DNA of 38,207 nt from an uncultured Burkholderiales bacterium (GCA_937873395.1 CALMYH010000181.1:1-38207); one strand, 5' to 3'; shown: positions 16,952-27,346, counted from the first letter of the stretch. The notes: generated from the sequence alone by a model not told the origin. Translations and numbers: made by a program.

Positions 16952-17344
16952 ATGATTGGTGAATGGAACAATGGCACCGGCCGTCGCAAATCCAGCGTCG
17001 CCCGCGTGTTCCTGAAGAAGGGTACCGGCAAGATCACGGTCAACGGCAAGGACATCGAACAGTTCTTCGGCCGCCAGACCTCGATCATGATCGCCAAGCA
17101 GCCTCTGGTGCTGACCGACAACGTCGAAACCTTCGACGTGCAGGTCAACGTGCACGGTGGTGGTGAATCCGGCCAGGCCGGCGCTGTGCGCCACGGCATC
17201 ACCCGCGCCCTGATCGACTACGACGCTTCGCTCAAGCCTGCGCTGTCGCAAGCCGGCTACGTGACGCGCGACGCCCGCGAGGTCGAACGGAAGAAGGTCG
17301 GTCTGCGCTCCGCACGCCGCCGCAAGCAGTTCAGCAAGCGTTAA
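16952..17344 (+). CDS. rpsI: 30S ribosomal protein S9
   Basis: A 130-residue ribosomal protein whose C-terminal tail reaches the P-site tRNA. The hallmarks are [37 protein letters not shown] and the basic C-terminus ending KQFSKR (SKR is conserved). AAGGAG precedes the ATG. The rplM-rpsI order is universal in proteobacteria, and a strong terminator follows. Confidence 0.98.
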   Translation: MIGEWNNGTGRRKSSVARVFLKKGTGKITVNGKDIEQFFGRQTSIMIAKQPLVLTDNVETFDVQVNVHGGGESGQAGAVRHGITRALIDYDASLKPALSQAGYVTRDAREVERKKVGLRSARRRKQFSKR

Positions 17345-17363
17345 CGCCTCTGGATCTGACCGC

Positions 17364-17399
17364 AAAAGCCGCCCACAAGTTCAGCTTGGGGCGGCTTTT
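17364..17399 (+). terminator. Intrinsic terminator of rplM-rpsI
   Basis: AAAAGCCGCCC (17364-17374) pairs with GGGCGGCTTTT (17389-17399). The stem extends inward through CAAG/CTTG with one bulged A, leaving a 5-base loop. The tail is TTTTGCTTT. Confidence 0.9.
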
Positions 17400-17457
17400 G
17401 CTTTCAGGCCCTCTGTTACCACTTGTACCCCACTGTTGTGGATTGTGAGGAGATCGG

Positions 17458-18162
17458 ATGCGATTGCGGCTGCTGCGAAGACGTCTGACGGTCAGTGCGC
17501 CGAGGGTGTCGGTTCGAAGTGCCGCGCCCTGGCCGGTTCGGTGGTTGCTGGCTGCGCTGGTGCTCGGTTTCTCCGGAGCGCTGGCCCTGTGGGCCTTCGA
17601 GTTCGGCAAGGAGATCGCCGGACTGGACCGCAACGCCAAACAGGAGCTGGCCCAGTTGCGCACCGAAGTCCGGACCCAGCGATCCGAACTCGAGCGCCTG
17701 CAGGCCGTGGCCGATACGGCCGAGGCCTTGCTGACCGCCGAGCGGGTGGCGCAGGAACAGCTCAGCCTGCAATTGCGACAGCTGGAGGCGGACAACCAGA
17801 CTTTGCGCAGCGACCTGGGTTTCTTCGAACGGCTGCTGCCGGCCCCGGGGGCCGATCTGGCCATCCGTGGCATTCAGGTGGAAAGGGTGGCGCCCGGACA
17901 GATCCGGTGGCAGACCCTGATGATGCAGGCCACCCGAAACGCGCCGGATTTCCGGGGCACGCTGGAGATCACCTTCAATGGCATGCTCAACGGCAAGCCC
18001 TGGTCGATGCCGCACGCGGCTCGCCCGCAGCCGGTGGTCATCAAGGGCTATCTGCGGCAGGAAGGCGTGTTGGACGTGCCGCCCGAGGCCGTGGTAAAAA
18101 GCGTGACCGCCAGATTGCTGCACAACGGGGTGGTCCGCACCATGCAGACCGTCAGCCTGTGA
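17458..18162 (+). CDS. Coiled-coil membrane protein, DUF6776-like
   Basis: A 234-residue protein of unknown function that I associate with the betaproteobacterial DUF6776 group. It has a short Arg-rich cytoplasmic N-terminus, one TM helix at about 27-49 (VRWLLAALVLGFSGALALW), a coiled coil at about 52-122 (repeated Gln/Glu/Leu with QLRTEVRTQRSELERLQ), and a periplasmic beta-rich domain at about 125-234 (RGIQVERV, GTLEITFNGMLNGKPW). The topology resembles divisome or envelope scaffolding proteins. The start ATG has GAGGAG upstream. The bactofilin gene follows 46 bases downstream on the same strand, so a joint envelope role is plausible. Confidence 0.82.
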   Translation: MRLRLLRRRLTVSAPRVSVRSAAPWPVRWLLAALVLGFSGALALWAFEFGKEIAGLDRNAKQELAQLRTEVRTQRSELERLQAVADTAEALLTAERVAQEQLSLQLRQLEADNQTLRSDLGFFERLLPAPGADLAIRGIQVERVAPGQIRWQTLMMQATRNAPDFRGTLEITFNGMLNGKPWSMPHAARPQPVVIKGYLRQEGVLDVPPEAVVKSVTARLLHNGVVRTMQTVSL

Positions 18163-18208
18163 CAGCTTCGAAGAGTTTCCGTGTTTTGTTCGCGCCAGGA
18201 GATGCCCG

Positions 18209-18607
18209 ATGTTCAACAAGAAGAAGCAGCCCCCCATCAAGAGCCTGATTGCCCAGGGCACCCGCATCGATGGCAATGTGACCTTCCACGACGGTCTGCG
18301 GGTCGATGGCGAGGTGATTGGTGACATCCGGGCCAGCGACGAGCAGACCAGCATCCTGGTGATCAGCGAGGTGGCCCGGGTGGCAGGCCAGATTCACGCG
18401 GATCATGTGATCATCAATGGTTCGGTGAAAGGCCCGGTTCATGCCTTCGACCTGCTGGAACTGCAGCCCAAGGCGCGCATCGAAGGTGACGTGTCCTACC
18501 GTGCCCTGGAGATGCACCAGGGCGCCACCATTTCGGGGCAGCTCAAACCCATGGCCGGCGGAACGGAAGAAAAGCCCCCACTGAAATTGGCGGCAAACAA
18601 CGGCTGA
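18209..18607 (+). CDS. Bactofilin-family cytoskeletal protein
   Basis: A 132-residue protein with a short basic N-terminal tail (MFNKKKQPP) and a right-handed beta-helix bactofilin (DUF583) domain at about 10-112. The domain is visible as repeating hydrophobic/Gly turns such as GTRIDGNVTFHDGLRVDGEVIGDI, here split around its Gly turns, and ends in GATISGQLKPM. A disordered C-terminus follows. Bactofilins polymerise without nucleotides and act as membrane-bound scaffolds, often recruiting peptidoglycan enzymes to set shape. AGGAG precedes the ATG. Neighbours are the coiled-coil membrane protein upstream, and erpA and an M23 endopeptidase downstream. Confidence 0.93.
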   Translation: MFNKKKQPPIKSLIAQGTRIDGNVTFHDGLRVDGEVIGDIRASDEQTSILVISEVARVAGQIHADHVIINGSVKGPVHAFDLLELQPKARIEGDVSYRALEMHQGATISGQLKPMAGGTEEKPPLKLAANNG

Positions 18608-18723
18608 TCGGCAAATCCGACTGATCTGCTATAGCATTCGATCCGTGGGTGTCCGTGGCTGCCGATGCCGACTGACCACCATACCCCAGTCCTTTTTTCT
18701 CCGCTCCCGAACCGAGGTAAATC

Positions 18724-19089
18724 ATGAGCGCCGTGGCCGAACTCTCTCCGACCGACATGCCCGCCCCGCTGGTGTTCACCGACAGCGCTGCCGCGAAGGT
18801 GGCTGATCTGGTGGCCGAGGAAGGGAACCCGGAACTGAAGCTGCGCGTCTTTGTGCAGGGCGGGGGGTGTTCGGGTTTTCAATACGGCTTCACCTTCGAC
18901 GAGGTGGTCAATGAGGACGACACCCAGATGTCCAAGAACGGCGTGACCCTGCTGATCGACGCCATGAGCTACCAGTATCTGGTGGGGGCCGAAATCGACT
19001 ACAAGGAAGACCTTGAAGGGGCCCAGTTCGTGATCCGCAATCCCAATGCCACCACGACCTGCGGTTGCGGTTCGAGCTTCAGCGTCTGA
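18724..19089 (+). CDS. erpA: Iron-sulfur cluster insertion protein ErpA
   Basis: A 121-residue A-type Fe-S carrier that delivers clusters to targets such as isoprenoid-synthesis enzymes. The three ligand cysteines are present: C49 in GGGCSGFQY, and C113 and C115 in TTCGCGSSF. The ATG at 18724 follows CGAGGTAA. It is 116 bases from the bactofilin stop, so it may have its own promoter; TATAGC at 18630-18635 is a possible -10, but no matching -35 is evident. It is followed by a strong terminator. Confidence 0.97.
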   Translation: MSAVAELSPTDMPAPLVFTDSAAAKVADLVAEEGNPELKLRVFVQGGGCSGFQYGFTFDEVVNEDDTQMSKNGVTLLIDAMSYQYLVGAEIDYKEDLEGAQFVIRNPNATTTCGCGSSFSV

Positions 19090-19111
19090 CACCACCTTCG
19101 CGCCCAAACAG

Positions 19112-19137
19112 AAAAGGAGCTTGTGAGCTCCTTTTTT
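19112..19137. terminator. Bidirectional terminator after erpA
   Basis: AAAAGGAGCT (19112-19121) pairs with AGCTCCTTTT (19126-19135) around the loop TGTG, followed by Ts to 19137. The A-rich left side makes it usable for the convergent M23 gene as well. Confidence 0.92.
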
Positions 19138-19196
19138 GTTGGCTGAAGGCTTTCTGGCGGGTCATCGACACCACACACCCCCGAACCGGGGCGGCA

Positions 19197-20555
19197 TCAC
19201 TCGGCGCTGGCACGAACCACCGTGGCTGCGGCATCCAGCATTTGACGCTGTGCCTGGGCGACGGCTTCGAACTGCGGCCGCAGGTTCTGGGCCAGAGGCA
19301 CGCTTTCGCTGTTCCTCAGTGCCACCAGCGGATCCAGGTGGCGACCGTTGTCCCGGAACTCGAAGTGAAGGTGTGGCCCGGTGCAGGTGCCGGTGCAGCC
19401 CACGGCGCCGACGAGCTGTCCCTGCGTGAGGCGCTGACCCTGCCGGACGTCGATGCGGCTCAGGTGGGCATAGACGGTCACATGGCCCCGTCGGTGCTGC
19501 ACGAACACCACATTGCCGTAGCCACCCTGTCGGCCGGAGAAGCTGACCACACCGTCTCCCACGGTCCGAACCGGCGTACCGGTGGGTGCCGCGTAATCGA
19601 CGCCCAGGTGGGCCCGGCGGTCTCCGTGGACCGGATGAAAGCGCATGCCATAGCCGCTGCTGACGCGCGTGAACTCCAGTGGCGACGAGAGGTATTCACG
19701 CAGCGAACTCTGCCCTTCGAAGTCGTAGTAGCCGCCCTTGTGCCCGGGTGCCTCGAACCAGACCGAGTGGTAGGCGCGGCCGGCGTTGATGAACTCGGCG
19801 CTCAGGATGCGGCCGCTGCGCAGGGCTTCGCCGTCGGCTTCAAGCACTTCGTAGACCAGGCTGAAACGGTCGCCGCGACGCAGGTCGCGACGGAAGTCGA
19901 TGTGGGCCGAGAACATCTCGGCCAACTGGACGGCCACCGGATCGGGCAGGCCGATGGCATCGGTGGAGGCAAACAGTGAGCTCTGGATCTCGCCACTGGC
20001 CAGGCGGCTGGAGGCCGTGAGCTCGCCTTTTTCGATGCGCGACTGGAGGCCGTCGGGCGTCCGCTCAATCACCAGCCGCTCGAAGCCGCGCTCGCCGCCA
20101 GACAGCCAGCGGGCGGTGAGCCGCTGCAGTTCATGCCGGTCGGAGGTCTCGATCGCCACCAGTTTGCCAGGGCGGCCGGTGAACAGTTGGCGTGCCAGCG
20201 AGTCACCGCGCAGAAAGGCCTGTGCCTGGCTGTCCACGACGCCCAAGCGCTGCAGCAGGCTCTGGGCGTTGTCGTCCCGCCGCACCGTGTCGTTGCGGTA
20301 GAGCACAAAACCGTCCTGATGGGCCTGCAGGGAGCCGGGCAGCAGGCCTTGCGTGGCGGCAGACAGGGGTTCCACGACCTGCCGGACCGGCAGGTCTCCG
20401 ACATCGGGCGCGAGCGGGGCAATACCGAAGGCGGTGACGCCGGTGCCCAGCAGCACGGTGCCTACACCGGCCACAATGCGTCGGTGGTGGCGCGCGGCCA
20501 TCTGCCGAATGGCGTCTGAAAGGGCAGAGGGTGAGGGCAGGGAGCGACGGATCAA
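19197..20555 (-). CDS. M23 (LytM) peptidoglycan endopeptidase, MepM-like
   Basis: A 452-residue membrane-anchored peptidase predicted to cut peptide cross-links in peptidoglycan. One TM helix lies at about 27-47, followed by a long periplasmic regulatory region (about 60-290, resembling the OapA/LysM-like part of YebA/MepM) and a C-terminal LytM domain. The zinc-site residues are all present: H316-x3-D320 (HLGVD), H364 (YAHLS) and H395-x-H397 (GPHLHFEF). The start is taken as the TTG at 20555, which has AGGAAA at good spacing; the frame is open to another TTG at 20624. It is divergent from tyrS. In many relatives anmK lies between this gene and erpA; here only the terminator does. Confidence 0.92.
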   Translation of the reverse strand: MIRRSLPSPSALSDAIRQMAARHHRRIVAGVGTVLLGTGVTAFGIAPLAPDVGDLPVRQVVEPLSAATQGLLPGSLQAHQDGFVLYRNDTVRRDDNAQSLLQRLGVVDSQAQAFLRGDSLARQLFTGRPGKLVAIETSDRHELQRLTARWLSGGERGFERLVIERTPDGLQSRIEKGELTASSRLASGEIQSSLFASTDAIGLPDPVAVQLAEMFSAHIDFRRDLRRGDRFSLVYEVLEADGEALRSGRILSAEFINAGRAYHSVWFEAPGHKGGYYDFEGQSSLREYLSSPLEFTRVSSGYGMRFHPVHGDRRAHLGVDYAAPTGTPVRTVGDGVVSFSGRQGGYGNVVFVQHRRGHVTVYAHLSRIDVRQGQRLTQGQLVGAVGCTGTCTGPHLHFEFRDNGRHLDPLVALRNSESVPLAQNLRPQFEAVAQAQRQMLDAAATVVRASAE

Positions 20556-20757
20556 AACGCGGTTTCCTGTGGGGGCCAACGACAAAAAATACCCAACCCC
20601 GTGCGAGTTCTGGGGGCCACACAAGTTCCCTGACCGCTCATGGGCGGCCCATCGCCGTCAACGCCCTGCACCGCGCGCGCCAGCAGCCGACACTAGAATC
20701 CGTGTGATCGTTCACAGTATAGCCACGCACTGCCCAGTCGCATCTGAAAAAACCCGT
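20556..20757. other. Divergent M23/tyrS intergenic region
   Basis: About 200 bases with no gene. TAGAAT (20694-20699) and GTATAG (about 20717) on the plus strand are possible -10 elements for tyrS, but neither has a convincing -35. No T-box or other riboswitch pattern was seen. Confidence 0.4.
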
Positions 20758-22020
20758 ATGAATCCCGGTCCGAAAGAAACCAAAAGTACGCTTGCAGACA
20801 CCCCCGAAGCGACCGAGCTGACAGACGGTGTCCGGGAGGCGCTGGCCGTCACCCTGCGTGGGAGTGAAGAACTGCTGCCGCAGGAGGATTGGGTACGCAA
20901 GCTGGCGCGGGCCGAAAAGCAGGGGCAAGCCTTGCGCATCAAGCTGGGCCTGGACCCGACCGCGCCGGACATCCACATCGGCCACACGGTGGTGCTCAAC
21001 AAGATGCGCCAGCTGCAGGACCTGGGCCACCAGGTGATCTTCCTGATCGGCGACTTCACCAGCCTGATCGGCGACCCCTCGGGCCGCAACAGCACCCGCC
21101 CGCCGCTCACGTCCGAGCAGATCAAGGCGAACGCCGAGACCTACTACAAGCAGGCCAGCCTGGTGTTGGACCCGGCCAGGACCGAGATTCGCTACAACAG
21201 CGAGTGGAGCCTGCCGCTGGGCTCGATGGGCATGATCCAGCTGGCGGCCAAGTACACCGTGGCCCGCATGATGGAGCGCAACGACTTCCACGACCGCTTC
21301 AAGGCCGGCACGCCAATCAGCGTGCACGAGTTCCTGTACCCGCTGATGCAGGGCTACGACTCGGTGGCGCTCAGGAGTGATCTGGAGCTGGGCGGCACGG
21401 ACCAGAAGTTCAACCTGCTGATGGGGCGCCACCTGCAGCAGGAGTACGGCCAGGAGCCGCAGTGCATCCTGACCATGCCGCTGCTGGAGGGCCTGGACGG
21501 CATCGAGAAGATGTCCAAGTCCAAGAACAACTACATCGGCATCACCGAGGACGCCAACACCATGTTCGCCAAGGTGCTGTCGATTTCGGACACGCTGATG
21601 TGGCGCTGGTACACGCTGCTGTCGTTCAAGTCGATGGCCGAGATCGAGGCGCTGAAGAAGGAAGTGCAAGCGGGTCGCAATCCCAAAGACGCCAAGGTGA
21701 TGCTGGCCAAGGAGATCACGGCGCGTTTCCACAGCGCGTCGGCGGCCGATGCGGCTGAGCAGGACTTCATCAACCGCAGCAAGGGTGGCATTCCGGACGA
21801 GATTCCCGAGGTGTCCCTGTCGGGTGCGCCGATGGGCATTGCCACCTTGCTGAAGGCGGCAGGCCTGGCCGCCTCGACGAGCGAGGGCAACCGGCTGATC
21901 GATGGCGGGGGGGTGCGGATCGATGGGGCGGTGGTGTCGGACAAGGGCCTGAAGGTCGAGGCCGGGACCTGTGTGGTGCAGGTGGGCAAGCGCAAGTTTG
22001 CCCGGGTGACACTCGGGTGA
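20758..22020 (+). CDS. tyrS: Tyrosyl-tRNA synthetase
   Basis: A class I synthetase that charges tRNA-Tyr. It has 420 residues. The catalytic core carries HIGH exactly (73-76, in [10 protein letters not shown]) and KMSKS exactly (251-255). The sequence matches the second bacterial TyrRS subfamily, with the short loop before KMSKS and [15 protein letters not shown]-terminal S4 domain (about 355-420, with [13 protein letters not shown]) binds the tRNA. The ATG at 20758 was chosen from length and family start; an upstream open frame runs back into the M23 gene and is not used. No strong Shine-Dalgarno sequence is visible (GAAAAAACCCGT precedes it). It converges on glgP with 27 bases between stops and no obvious terminator. 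Confidence 0.96.
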   Translation: MNPGPKETKSTLADTPEATELTDGVREALAVTLRGSEELLPQEDWVRKLARAEKQGQALRIKLGLDPTAPDIHIGHTVVLNKMRQLQDLGHQVIFLIGDFTSLIGDPSGRNSTRPPLTSEQIKANAETYYKQASLVLDPARTEIRYNSEWSLPLGSMGMIQLAAKYTVARMMERNDFHDRFKAGTPISVHEFLYPLMQGYDSVALRSDLELGGTDQKFNLLMGRHLQQEYGQEPQCILTMPLLEGLDGIEKMSKSKNNYIGITEDANTMFAKVLSISDTLMWRWYTLLSFKSMAEIEALKKEVQAGRNPKDAKVMLAKEITARFHSASAADAAEQDFINRSKGGIPDEIPEVSLSGAPMGIATLLKAAGLAASTSEGNRLIDGGGVRIDGAVVSDKGLKVEAGTCVVQVGKRKFARVTLG

Positions 22021-22047
22021 ACCGACTCGCGCACCGGGAACCCAAGG

Positions 22048-24504
22048 TCAGCGATTGATCGGCCGAAGCTGCCAGATGTCCTCGGCGTACTCCCGGATTG
22101 TGCGGTCGGACGAGAAAATGCCCATGCCCGCCACGTTCAGGATCGCCTGGCGTGTCCACTCGAACGGCCGGCGGTACAGCGCGTCGACCCGGTCCTGGGT
22201 TGCGAGGTAGTCGCCGTAGTCGGCCAGCAGGAGATAGTGGTCGGAGTCGAGCAGGGCGGCCACCAGGTCGTGGTAGCGCTGCGGTTCGGTGGGTGAGAAG
22301 CTGCCATCGGCGATCCGGTCGATCGCCAGTCGCAGGTCGTAGCTTTCTTCGTAGTGCTGGCGGGGCCGATAACCCGCGGCGCGCGTGGCCGCCACCTCCT
22401 GCGTGCGCAGGCCGAAGATGAACATGTTGTCCGGGCCCACCTGTTCGGCAATCTCGATGTTCGCCCCGTCCCAGGTGCCGATGGTGAGGGCACCGTTGAG
22501 GGCGAATTTCATGTTCCCGGTGCCCGAGGCCTCGGTGCCGGCGGTGGAGATCTGCTCGGACAGGTCGGCGGCGGGGATGATGACTTCGGCCAGCGAAACC
22601 CGGTAGTTCGGCACGAAGACCACCTTGAGCTTGCCATCCACCCGGGGGTCGCTGTTGATCACCTGGGCAACGTCGTTGATCAGCCGGATGATTTTCTTGG
22701 CCATGTAGTAGGCAGAGGCCGCCTTGCCGGCAAAAATCACCGAGCGCGGCATCCAGTTGGCGCTCGGATTGGCGAGGATCCGGTGGTAACGCGTGACGAC
22801 GTGCAACAGGTTGAGCAACTGGCGCTTGTATTCGTGCACGCGCTTGACCTGCACGTCGAACAGGCTGTCCGGGTCGAGCACGATGCCGGTCTCGCGGGCA
22901 ATCCGGTCCGCCAGACGCTGCTTGTTCTGTGCCTTGACCAGCTGAAATGCGTTGTTGAACTCCGGATCGGCGGCCCACGCCCGCAATGCCTCCAGCTCGA
23001 CCAGGTTGCGGCGCCAGCCGTTGCCGATGCGGGAATCGATCAGCTCGGCCAGGGAGGGGTTGGCCTGTGCCAGCCAGCGGCGGGGCGTGATCCCGTTGGT
23101 CTTGTTGCAGAAGCGGTCTGGGAAAACCCGGGCCAGGTCGGCGAAGATGGTGGTGGTCATCAGCTCGCTGTGGAGCGCCGACACGCCATTGACCCGGTGC
23201 GACGCCAGCACGCAGAGGTAGGCCATGCGGATGCGGCGAGATCCGTTTTCATCGATCAGCGACACCCGGCGCAGCAGGTCATGGTCGTGCGGAAACCGGG
23301 TGTGCAGTTCAGCCAGGAAATGCGCATTCAGGTCGAACACGATGCGCAGATGGCGCGGCAGCACGCGACCGAACAGGTCGACCGGCCAGGTCTCCAGCGC
23401 CTCCTGCAGCAGCGTGTGGTTGGTGTAGCTGAAGATGCGGGTGCACAGCGACCACGCCTTGTCCCACCCCAGCCGGTGGACGTCGATGAGCAGGCGCATG
23501 AGCTCGGGGATGGCCAGTGCGGGGTGGGTGTCGTTGATGTGGATCGCGACCATCTCCGGCAACTGTTCCAGGCTGCCGTGGTCGCGCAGGAAGCGTCGCA
23601 ACAGGTCCTGCAGCGAGGCACTGACGAAGAAGTACTCCTGCCTCAGCCGCAGTTCGCGGCCGTGCTCCGTGCTGTCGTCCGGGTAGAGCACGCGCGAGAC
23701 GTTCTCGGAGGCGTTCTTGGCCTCCATGGCCCGGATGTAATCCCCGCGGTTGAAGGCGTCCAGGTTGATGGCATGGCTGGCCCGGGCCGACCAGAGGCGC
23801 AGGGTGGCAACCGAGGCGAGTTCGTGCCCTGGCACGGCGGAGTCGTACGCCACCGCAATCACTTCCTCGGCCTCGATCCATTGCAGGCCGCCGTTGCTGG
23901 TGTCCAGGCGGCCACCGAAGCACACCTTGTAGCTGAACTCCGGTCGCATGATCTCCCAGGGGTTGCCCGCCTCCAGCCAGCCGTCGGGTTCTTCGACCTG
24001 CTGGCCCTGGACGATTCGCTGGGCGAACATGCCGTAGTCGAAGCGGATGCCGTAGCCCATGCTGGGCAGCCCAAGTGTCGCCAGCGAATCCAGAAAGCAG
24101 GCCGCGAGGCGGCCTAGCCCCCCGTTGCCCAGGCCCGGATCGGCCTCCATGTCGGTCAGCTTGTCGAAATCGGCGCCCAGCTGCGCGCAGGCCGCCCGCG
24201 TCTCATCCAGTATCCCGATCGCCATCAGGGCGTTGCTCAGGATGCGCCCGGGCAGGAACTCCATCGACAGGTAATAGACCCGCTTGAGGTCCTGTGCGTG
24301 GGTGATCTGCCGGGTTTCCCGCCACCGGTCCATGATCCGGTCGCGGGCGGCGTGCAGGATGGCGAACAGCCAGTCGCGCTGGGTGGCCGACTGCACGTCC
24401 TTGCCCACCATGTAGACCAGCCGGTTGGCAATGGACCGACGCAAGGCCAGTGCCGTGTTGGTCGGGTGGTCGAACTCGAAGCTGTTTTCGGCAGGATGGT
24501 TCAT
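22048..24504 (-). CDS. glgP: Glycogen/starch/alpha-glucan phosphorylase
   Basis: It releases glucose-1-phosphate from the ends of glycogen chains using PLP and phosphate. It has 818 residues, the full family length. The PLP lysine is K666 within EASGTGNMKFALNGAL. Other hallmarks are YYLSMEFLPGR, GNGGLGRLAACFLDS and HINDTHPALAIPELMR. It is the last gene of the minus-strand glg operon, 25 bases after glgA. The enzyme lacks the N-terminal phosphorylation region of animal phosphorylase, as bacterial forms do. Confidence 0.97.
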   Translation of the reverse strand: MNHPAENSFEFDHPTNTALALRRSIANRLVYMVGKDVQSATQRDWLFAILHAARDRIMDRWRETRQITHAQDLKRVYYLSMEFLPGRILSNALMAIGILDETRAACAQLGADFDKLTDMEADPGLGNGGLGRLAACFLDSLATLGLPSMGYGIRFDYGMFAQRIVQGQQVEEPDGWLEAGNPWEIMRPEFSYKVCFGGRLDTSNGGLQWIEAEEVIAVAYDSAVPGHELASVATLRLWSARASHAINLDAFNRGDYIRAMEAKNASENVSRVLYPDDSTEHGRELRLRQEYFFVSASLQDLLRRFLRDHGSLEQLPEMVAIHINDTHPALAIPELMRLLIDVHRLGWDKAWSLCTRIFSYTNHTLLQEALETWPVDLFGRVLPRHLRIVFDLNAHFLAELHTRFPHDHDLLRRVSLIDENGSRRIRMAYLCVLASHRVNGVSALHSELMTTTIFADLARVFPDRFCNKTNGITPRRWLAQANPSLAELIDSRIGNGWRRNLVELEALRAWAADPEFNNAFQLVKAQNKQRLADRIARETGIVLDPDSLFDVQVKRVHEYKRQLLNLLHVVTRYHRILANPSANWMPRSVIFAGKAASAYYMAKKIIRLINDVAQVINSDPRVDGKLKVVFVPNYRVSLAEVIIPAADLSEQISTAGTEASGTGNMKFALNGALTIGTWDGANIEIAEQVGPDNMFIFGLRTQEVAATRAAGYRPRQHYEESYDLRLAIDRIADGSFSPTEPQRYHDLVAALLDSDHYLLLADYGDYLATQDRVDALYRRPFEWTRQAILNVAGMGIFSSDRTIREYAEDIWQLRPINR

Positions 24505-24529
24505 GGCTGGGCGGGGGGAATCGTCCGGA

Positions 24530-26020
24530 TCAGTGGCCTGGTGGCGGTTCCCGCCCGGTCAGGTCGTCATAAAGTTTCAGGTAGGCCCTGGCCGCCTGTT
24601 GCCAGTCGAAGCACTGGCGCATGGCGTTCCTTTGCACCCTTCTCCAGTCTGCCGGCCGGCGCTGCAGCGCAAAGGCGCGCCGCACGGCCCGGGAGAGGTC
24701 GGCAGCGGAGAAGTCGCCGAAGCGGAACCCGGTGGCACTGCCATCGTCCAGATTCTCCAGCGAGCAGTCCGTCACGGTATCGGCCAGCCCTCCGACCGCA
24801 TGCACCAGCGGCAGGGTGCCGTAGCGCAGGGCGTACAGCTGGGTCAGGCCACAAGGCTCGTAACGCGAGGGCATGAGCAGCACGTCCGCGCCGGCGATGA
24901 TGCGGTGGGCCATGGGCTCGTCGTAAGCCAGGCGAAGACTCATGCGACCGGTGTGGCGCGAAGCCGCGTGTTGCAGCATGTCCACCAGCACCGGATCCCC
25001 GGTGCCCTGGATCACCAGTTGGCCGCCCCGCTCGAAGAGTTCGTCGAGCACTTCGGGCAGCAGGTGCAGCCCCTTCTGTTCGCTCAGGCGGCTGACCACG
25101 CCGAAGACCAGCGCGTCCTCACGGGGTTCCAGGCCGCACTGCCGTTGCAGGGCGAGGCGGTTGCGGGCTTTGGCGCCCAGCTTCCGGGCGTCATACCGTT
25201 GCTCGATGTGCCCGTCGGTGGCCGGATTCCAGACCGCGGGGTCGACCCCGTTGAGAATGCCGTGGAGCTGTTGCCTTCTGGCCCGCAGCAGGCCGTCCAG
25301 TCCGCATCCCTGTTCCGGCGTGGTGATTTCCTCGGCATAACGTGGACTGACCGTCGTGATGGCGTCGGCGTATTGCAGGCCCGCCTTCATGAAGGACAGT
25401 TGACCATGGAACTCGACGCCGTGCATCTGCATCACGGCCGCCGGCAGGCCCAGGCGCGCCGCCGTTTCGAGCGGGAACAGTCCCTGGTAGGCCAGGTTGT
25501 GCACGGTGAACACGGCCGGCGGGCGAGCACCGGTCTGTGCCAGCTGCAGGTACAGGGGCGCCAGGCCGGTGTGCCAGTCGTGGGCGTGCAGCACGTCCGG
25601 ACGCCATGAGGGGTCTCCGCCCAGCGCCAGCCAGGCCGCGGCCCAGCTCAGCAGCGCAAAACGCTCGGCATTGTCCGTCCATTCTTTCCCGTCCGGACCG
25701 AGGTAGGGGTCGCCCGGGCGGTCGAACCGGTCTGGAGCGTCCAGCAGGTAGATCGGCTCTCCGGTCCCCATCAGGTGCCCGGGCAGGATGCGGGCCTGCC
25801 CGTGTCCCTGGCCGAACGCGAGGGCGTGCGCTGGCTCAGGCAGCGGCAGATCGGCTCCGCTAGCCTCGACACCAGCGAGCACGGAAGGAAAGGCCGGCAG
25901 CAGGCGTCGCACATCGCAGCCTTCGGCCTGAAGGGCGGTCGGCAAGGCGGCAGCCACATCCGCCAGCCCACCGGTCTTGAGCAGGGGAAAGAGCTCGGAG
26001 CAGGCGTGAAGCACCTTCAC
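24530..26020 (-). CDS. glgA: Glycogen synthase (ADP-glucose type)
   Basis: A GT5 glycosyltransferase that extends alpha-1,4-glucan from ADP-glucose. It has 496 residues, two Rossmann-like domains. The ADP-glucose-binding KTGGL is at 15-19, [10 protein letters not shown] sits mid-protein, and the C-terminal motif [22 protein letters not shown] (broken here at its EPCG turn) is the retaining-transferase E-x7-E site. The start is a GTG whose GTGA overlaps the glgC stop, so translation is coupled to the enzyme that makes its substrate. Confidence 0.97.
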   Translation of the reverse strand: MKVLHACSELFPLLKTGGLADVAAALPTALQAEGCDVRRLLPAFPSVLAGVEASGADLPLPEPAHALAFGQGHGQARILPGHLMGTGEPIYLLDAPDRFDRPGDPYLGPDGKEWTDNAERFALLSWAAAWLALGGDPSWRPDVLHAHDWHTGLAPLYLQLAQTGARPPAVFTVHNLAYQGLFPLETAARLGLPAAVMQMHGVEFHGQLSFMKAGLQYADAITTVSPRYAEEITTPEQGCGLDGLLRARRQQLHGILNGVDPAVWNPATDGHIEQRYDARKLGAKARNRLALQRQCGLEPREDALVFGVVSRLSEQKGLHLLPEVLDELFERGGQLVIQGTGDPVLVDMLQHAASRHTGRMSLRLAYDEPMAHRIIAGADVLLMPSRYEPCGLTQLYALRYGTLPLVHAVGGLADTVTDCSLENLDDGSATGFRFGDFSAADLSRAVRRAFALQRRPADWRRVQRNAMRQCFDWQQAARAYLKLYDDLTGREPPPGH

Positions 26021-27306
26021 GAAGGGGCTCCTGCGGCTGGCGCGTCAGCGGACAGGCGATCCAGCATGCCCTGGGTCACCAGCACCACCCCCTGCTCGGT
26101 CCGGAAGAAGCGGCGGGCATCGGCCTCGGCATCGAAGCCGATTTCCAGACCTGCAGGGATCACGCAACCGGTGTCGATCACCGTCTTGCGCAGGCGCACG
26201 TGGCGTCCCACCTGGACGTCGGGCAGAATCACCGACTCCTCGACCCGGCTGTAGGAGTTCAGGCGCACGCGCGAAAACAGCACCGATCGACGGAGGTAGG
26301 CGCCCGAGATGATGGTGCCGCCGGAGACCAGGGAGTCCACCGCCATGCCCCGGCGGTCTTCGTCGTCGAAGACGAACTTGGCGGGCGGCAGCTGTTCCTG
26401 GTAGGTCCAGATCGGCCAGTCGCGGTCGTACATGTCAAGCTCGGGCAGGGGCTGGGTCAGGTCCATGTTGGCGGCCCAGTAGGCATCGATGGTACCGACA
26501 TCGCGCCAGTAGTCGGGCGCCTCGGGTGCGCTCTTTACGCAAGACAGGCCGAACGGGTGCGCGACCGCTTCCGAGCGTGCCACCAGTGCCGGGATGATGT
26601 CCTTGCCGAAGTCGCGGCTGGAGCCGCTCAGCTGTGAGTCGGCCTGCAGGGCTTCGAACAGGTAGTCGGCGTCGAACACGTACACGCCCATGCTGGCCAG
26701 GGCCTGGTCGGTGCTGCCGGGCATGGGCCGGGGGTGGGCCGGCTTTTCGTCGAAGCGAACGATGCGGCGTTGTTCGTCGATGGTCATGACACCGAAGCCC
26801 CTGGCTTCGGACAAGGGGACCTGGATGCAGGCCACCGTACACCGGGCGCCCTGCGCCACGTGGTCCGCGATCAGGTTGGCGTAGTTCATCTTGTAGATGT
26901 GGTCCCCCGCCAGGATCAGCACGTAGTCCGGTTTCTGGGCGCTGAGGATGGGGATGTTCTGGAACACGGCATCGGCCGTTCCCTGGTACCAGGTGTGTTC
27001 GTCGATCTGTTGTTGCGCCGGCAGCAGGTCGATGTATTCGTTGAATTCGCTGCGCAGGAAGGACCAGCCGCGCTGCAGGTGCCGCAGCAGGCTGTGGGAT
27101 TTGTACTGGGTCAGCACCGAGATACGGCGCACGCCGGAGTTCAGGCAATTCGAGAGGGCGAAGTCGATGATGCGGAACTTGCCGCCGAAATAGACCGCCG
27201 GTTTGGCCCGCCGGTCGGTCAGCGCATGCAGCCGTGAACCGCGTCCCCCGGCCAGCACCAGGGCAATGGTTCTTCGGGCCAGTTGGGAGGGATCATCTTG
27301 TTCCAT
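26017..27306 (-). CDS. glgC: Glucose-1-phosphate adenylyltransferase (ADP-glucose pyrophosphorylase)
   Basis: It makes ADP-glucose from glucose-1-phosphate and ATP, the committed and allosterically controlled step of glycogen synthesis. It has 429 residues. The nucleotide loop is LAGGRGSRL (18-26), followed by [17 protein letters not shown] with the activator-site lysines (K35, K43), AGDHIYKM with the catalytic Asp, the sugar-phosphate lysine in FDEKP, and a C-terminal left-handed beta-helix. The ATG at 27306 has AGGAGA upstream; a longer open frame would add 32 low-complexity residues and is not used. The length and key residues resemble the E. coli enzyme, so activation by fructose bisphosphate and inhibition by AMP are plausible but not shown. 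Confidence 0.97.
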   Translation of the reverse strand: MEQDDPSQLARRTIALVLAGGRGSRLHALTDRRAKPAVYFGGKFRIIDFALSNCLNSGVRRISVLTQYKSHSLLRHLQRGWSFLRSEFNEYIDLLPAQQQIDEHTWYQGTADAVFQNIPILSAQKPDYVLILAGDHIYKMNYANLIADHVAQGARCTVACIQVPLSEARGFGVMTIDEQRRIVRFDEKPAHPRPMPGSTDQALASMGVYVFDADYLFEALQADSQLSGSSRDFGKDIIPALVARSEAVAHPFGLSCVKSAPEAPDYWRDVGTIDAYWAANMDLTQPLPELDMYDRDWPIWTYQEQLPPAKFVFDDEDRRGMAVDSLVSGGTIISGAYLRRSVLFSRVRLNSYSRVEESVILPDVQVGRHVRLRKTVIDTGCVIPAGLEIGFDAEADARRFFRTEQGVVLVTQGMLDRLSADAPAAGAPS

Positions 27307-27346
27307 GGCGGGGTCTCCTGGTGGGTCGGCTTGCAAGGGAAACGGG

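Noticed and set aside
20694-20722. T-box or other riboswitch ahead of tyrS
   Set aside because: No T-box sequence, Stem I or specifier loop is visible; only isolated A/T-rich promoter-like hexamers.
20353-20757. A 135-codon upstream extension of tyrS
   Set aside because: It would overlap the M23 gene and its leader region. The ATG at 20758 gives the normal TyrRS length.
22354-24117. A 587-codon plus-strand open frame opposite glgP
   Set aside because: glgP is full length with the PLP lysine motif. The antisense frame has no recognisable domain.
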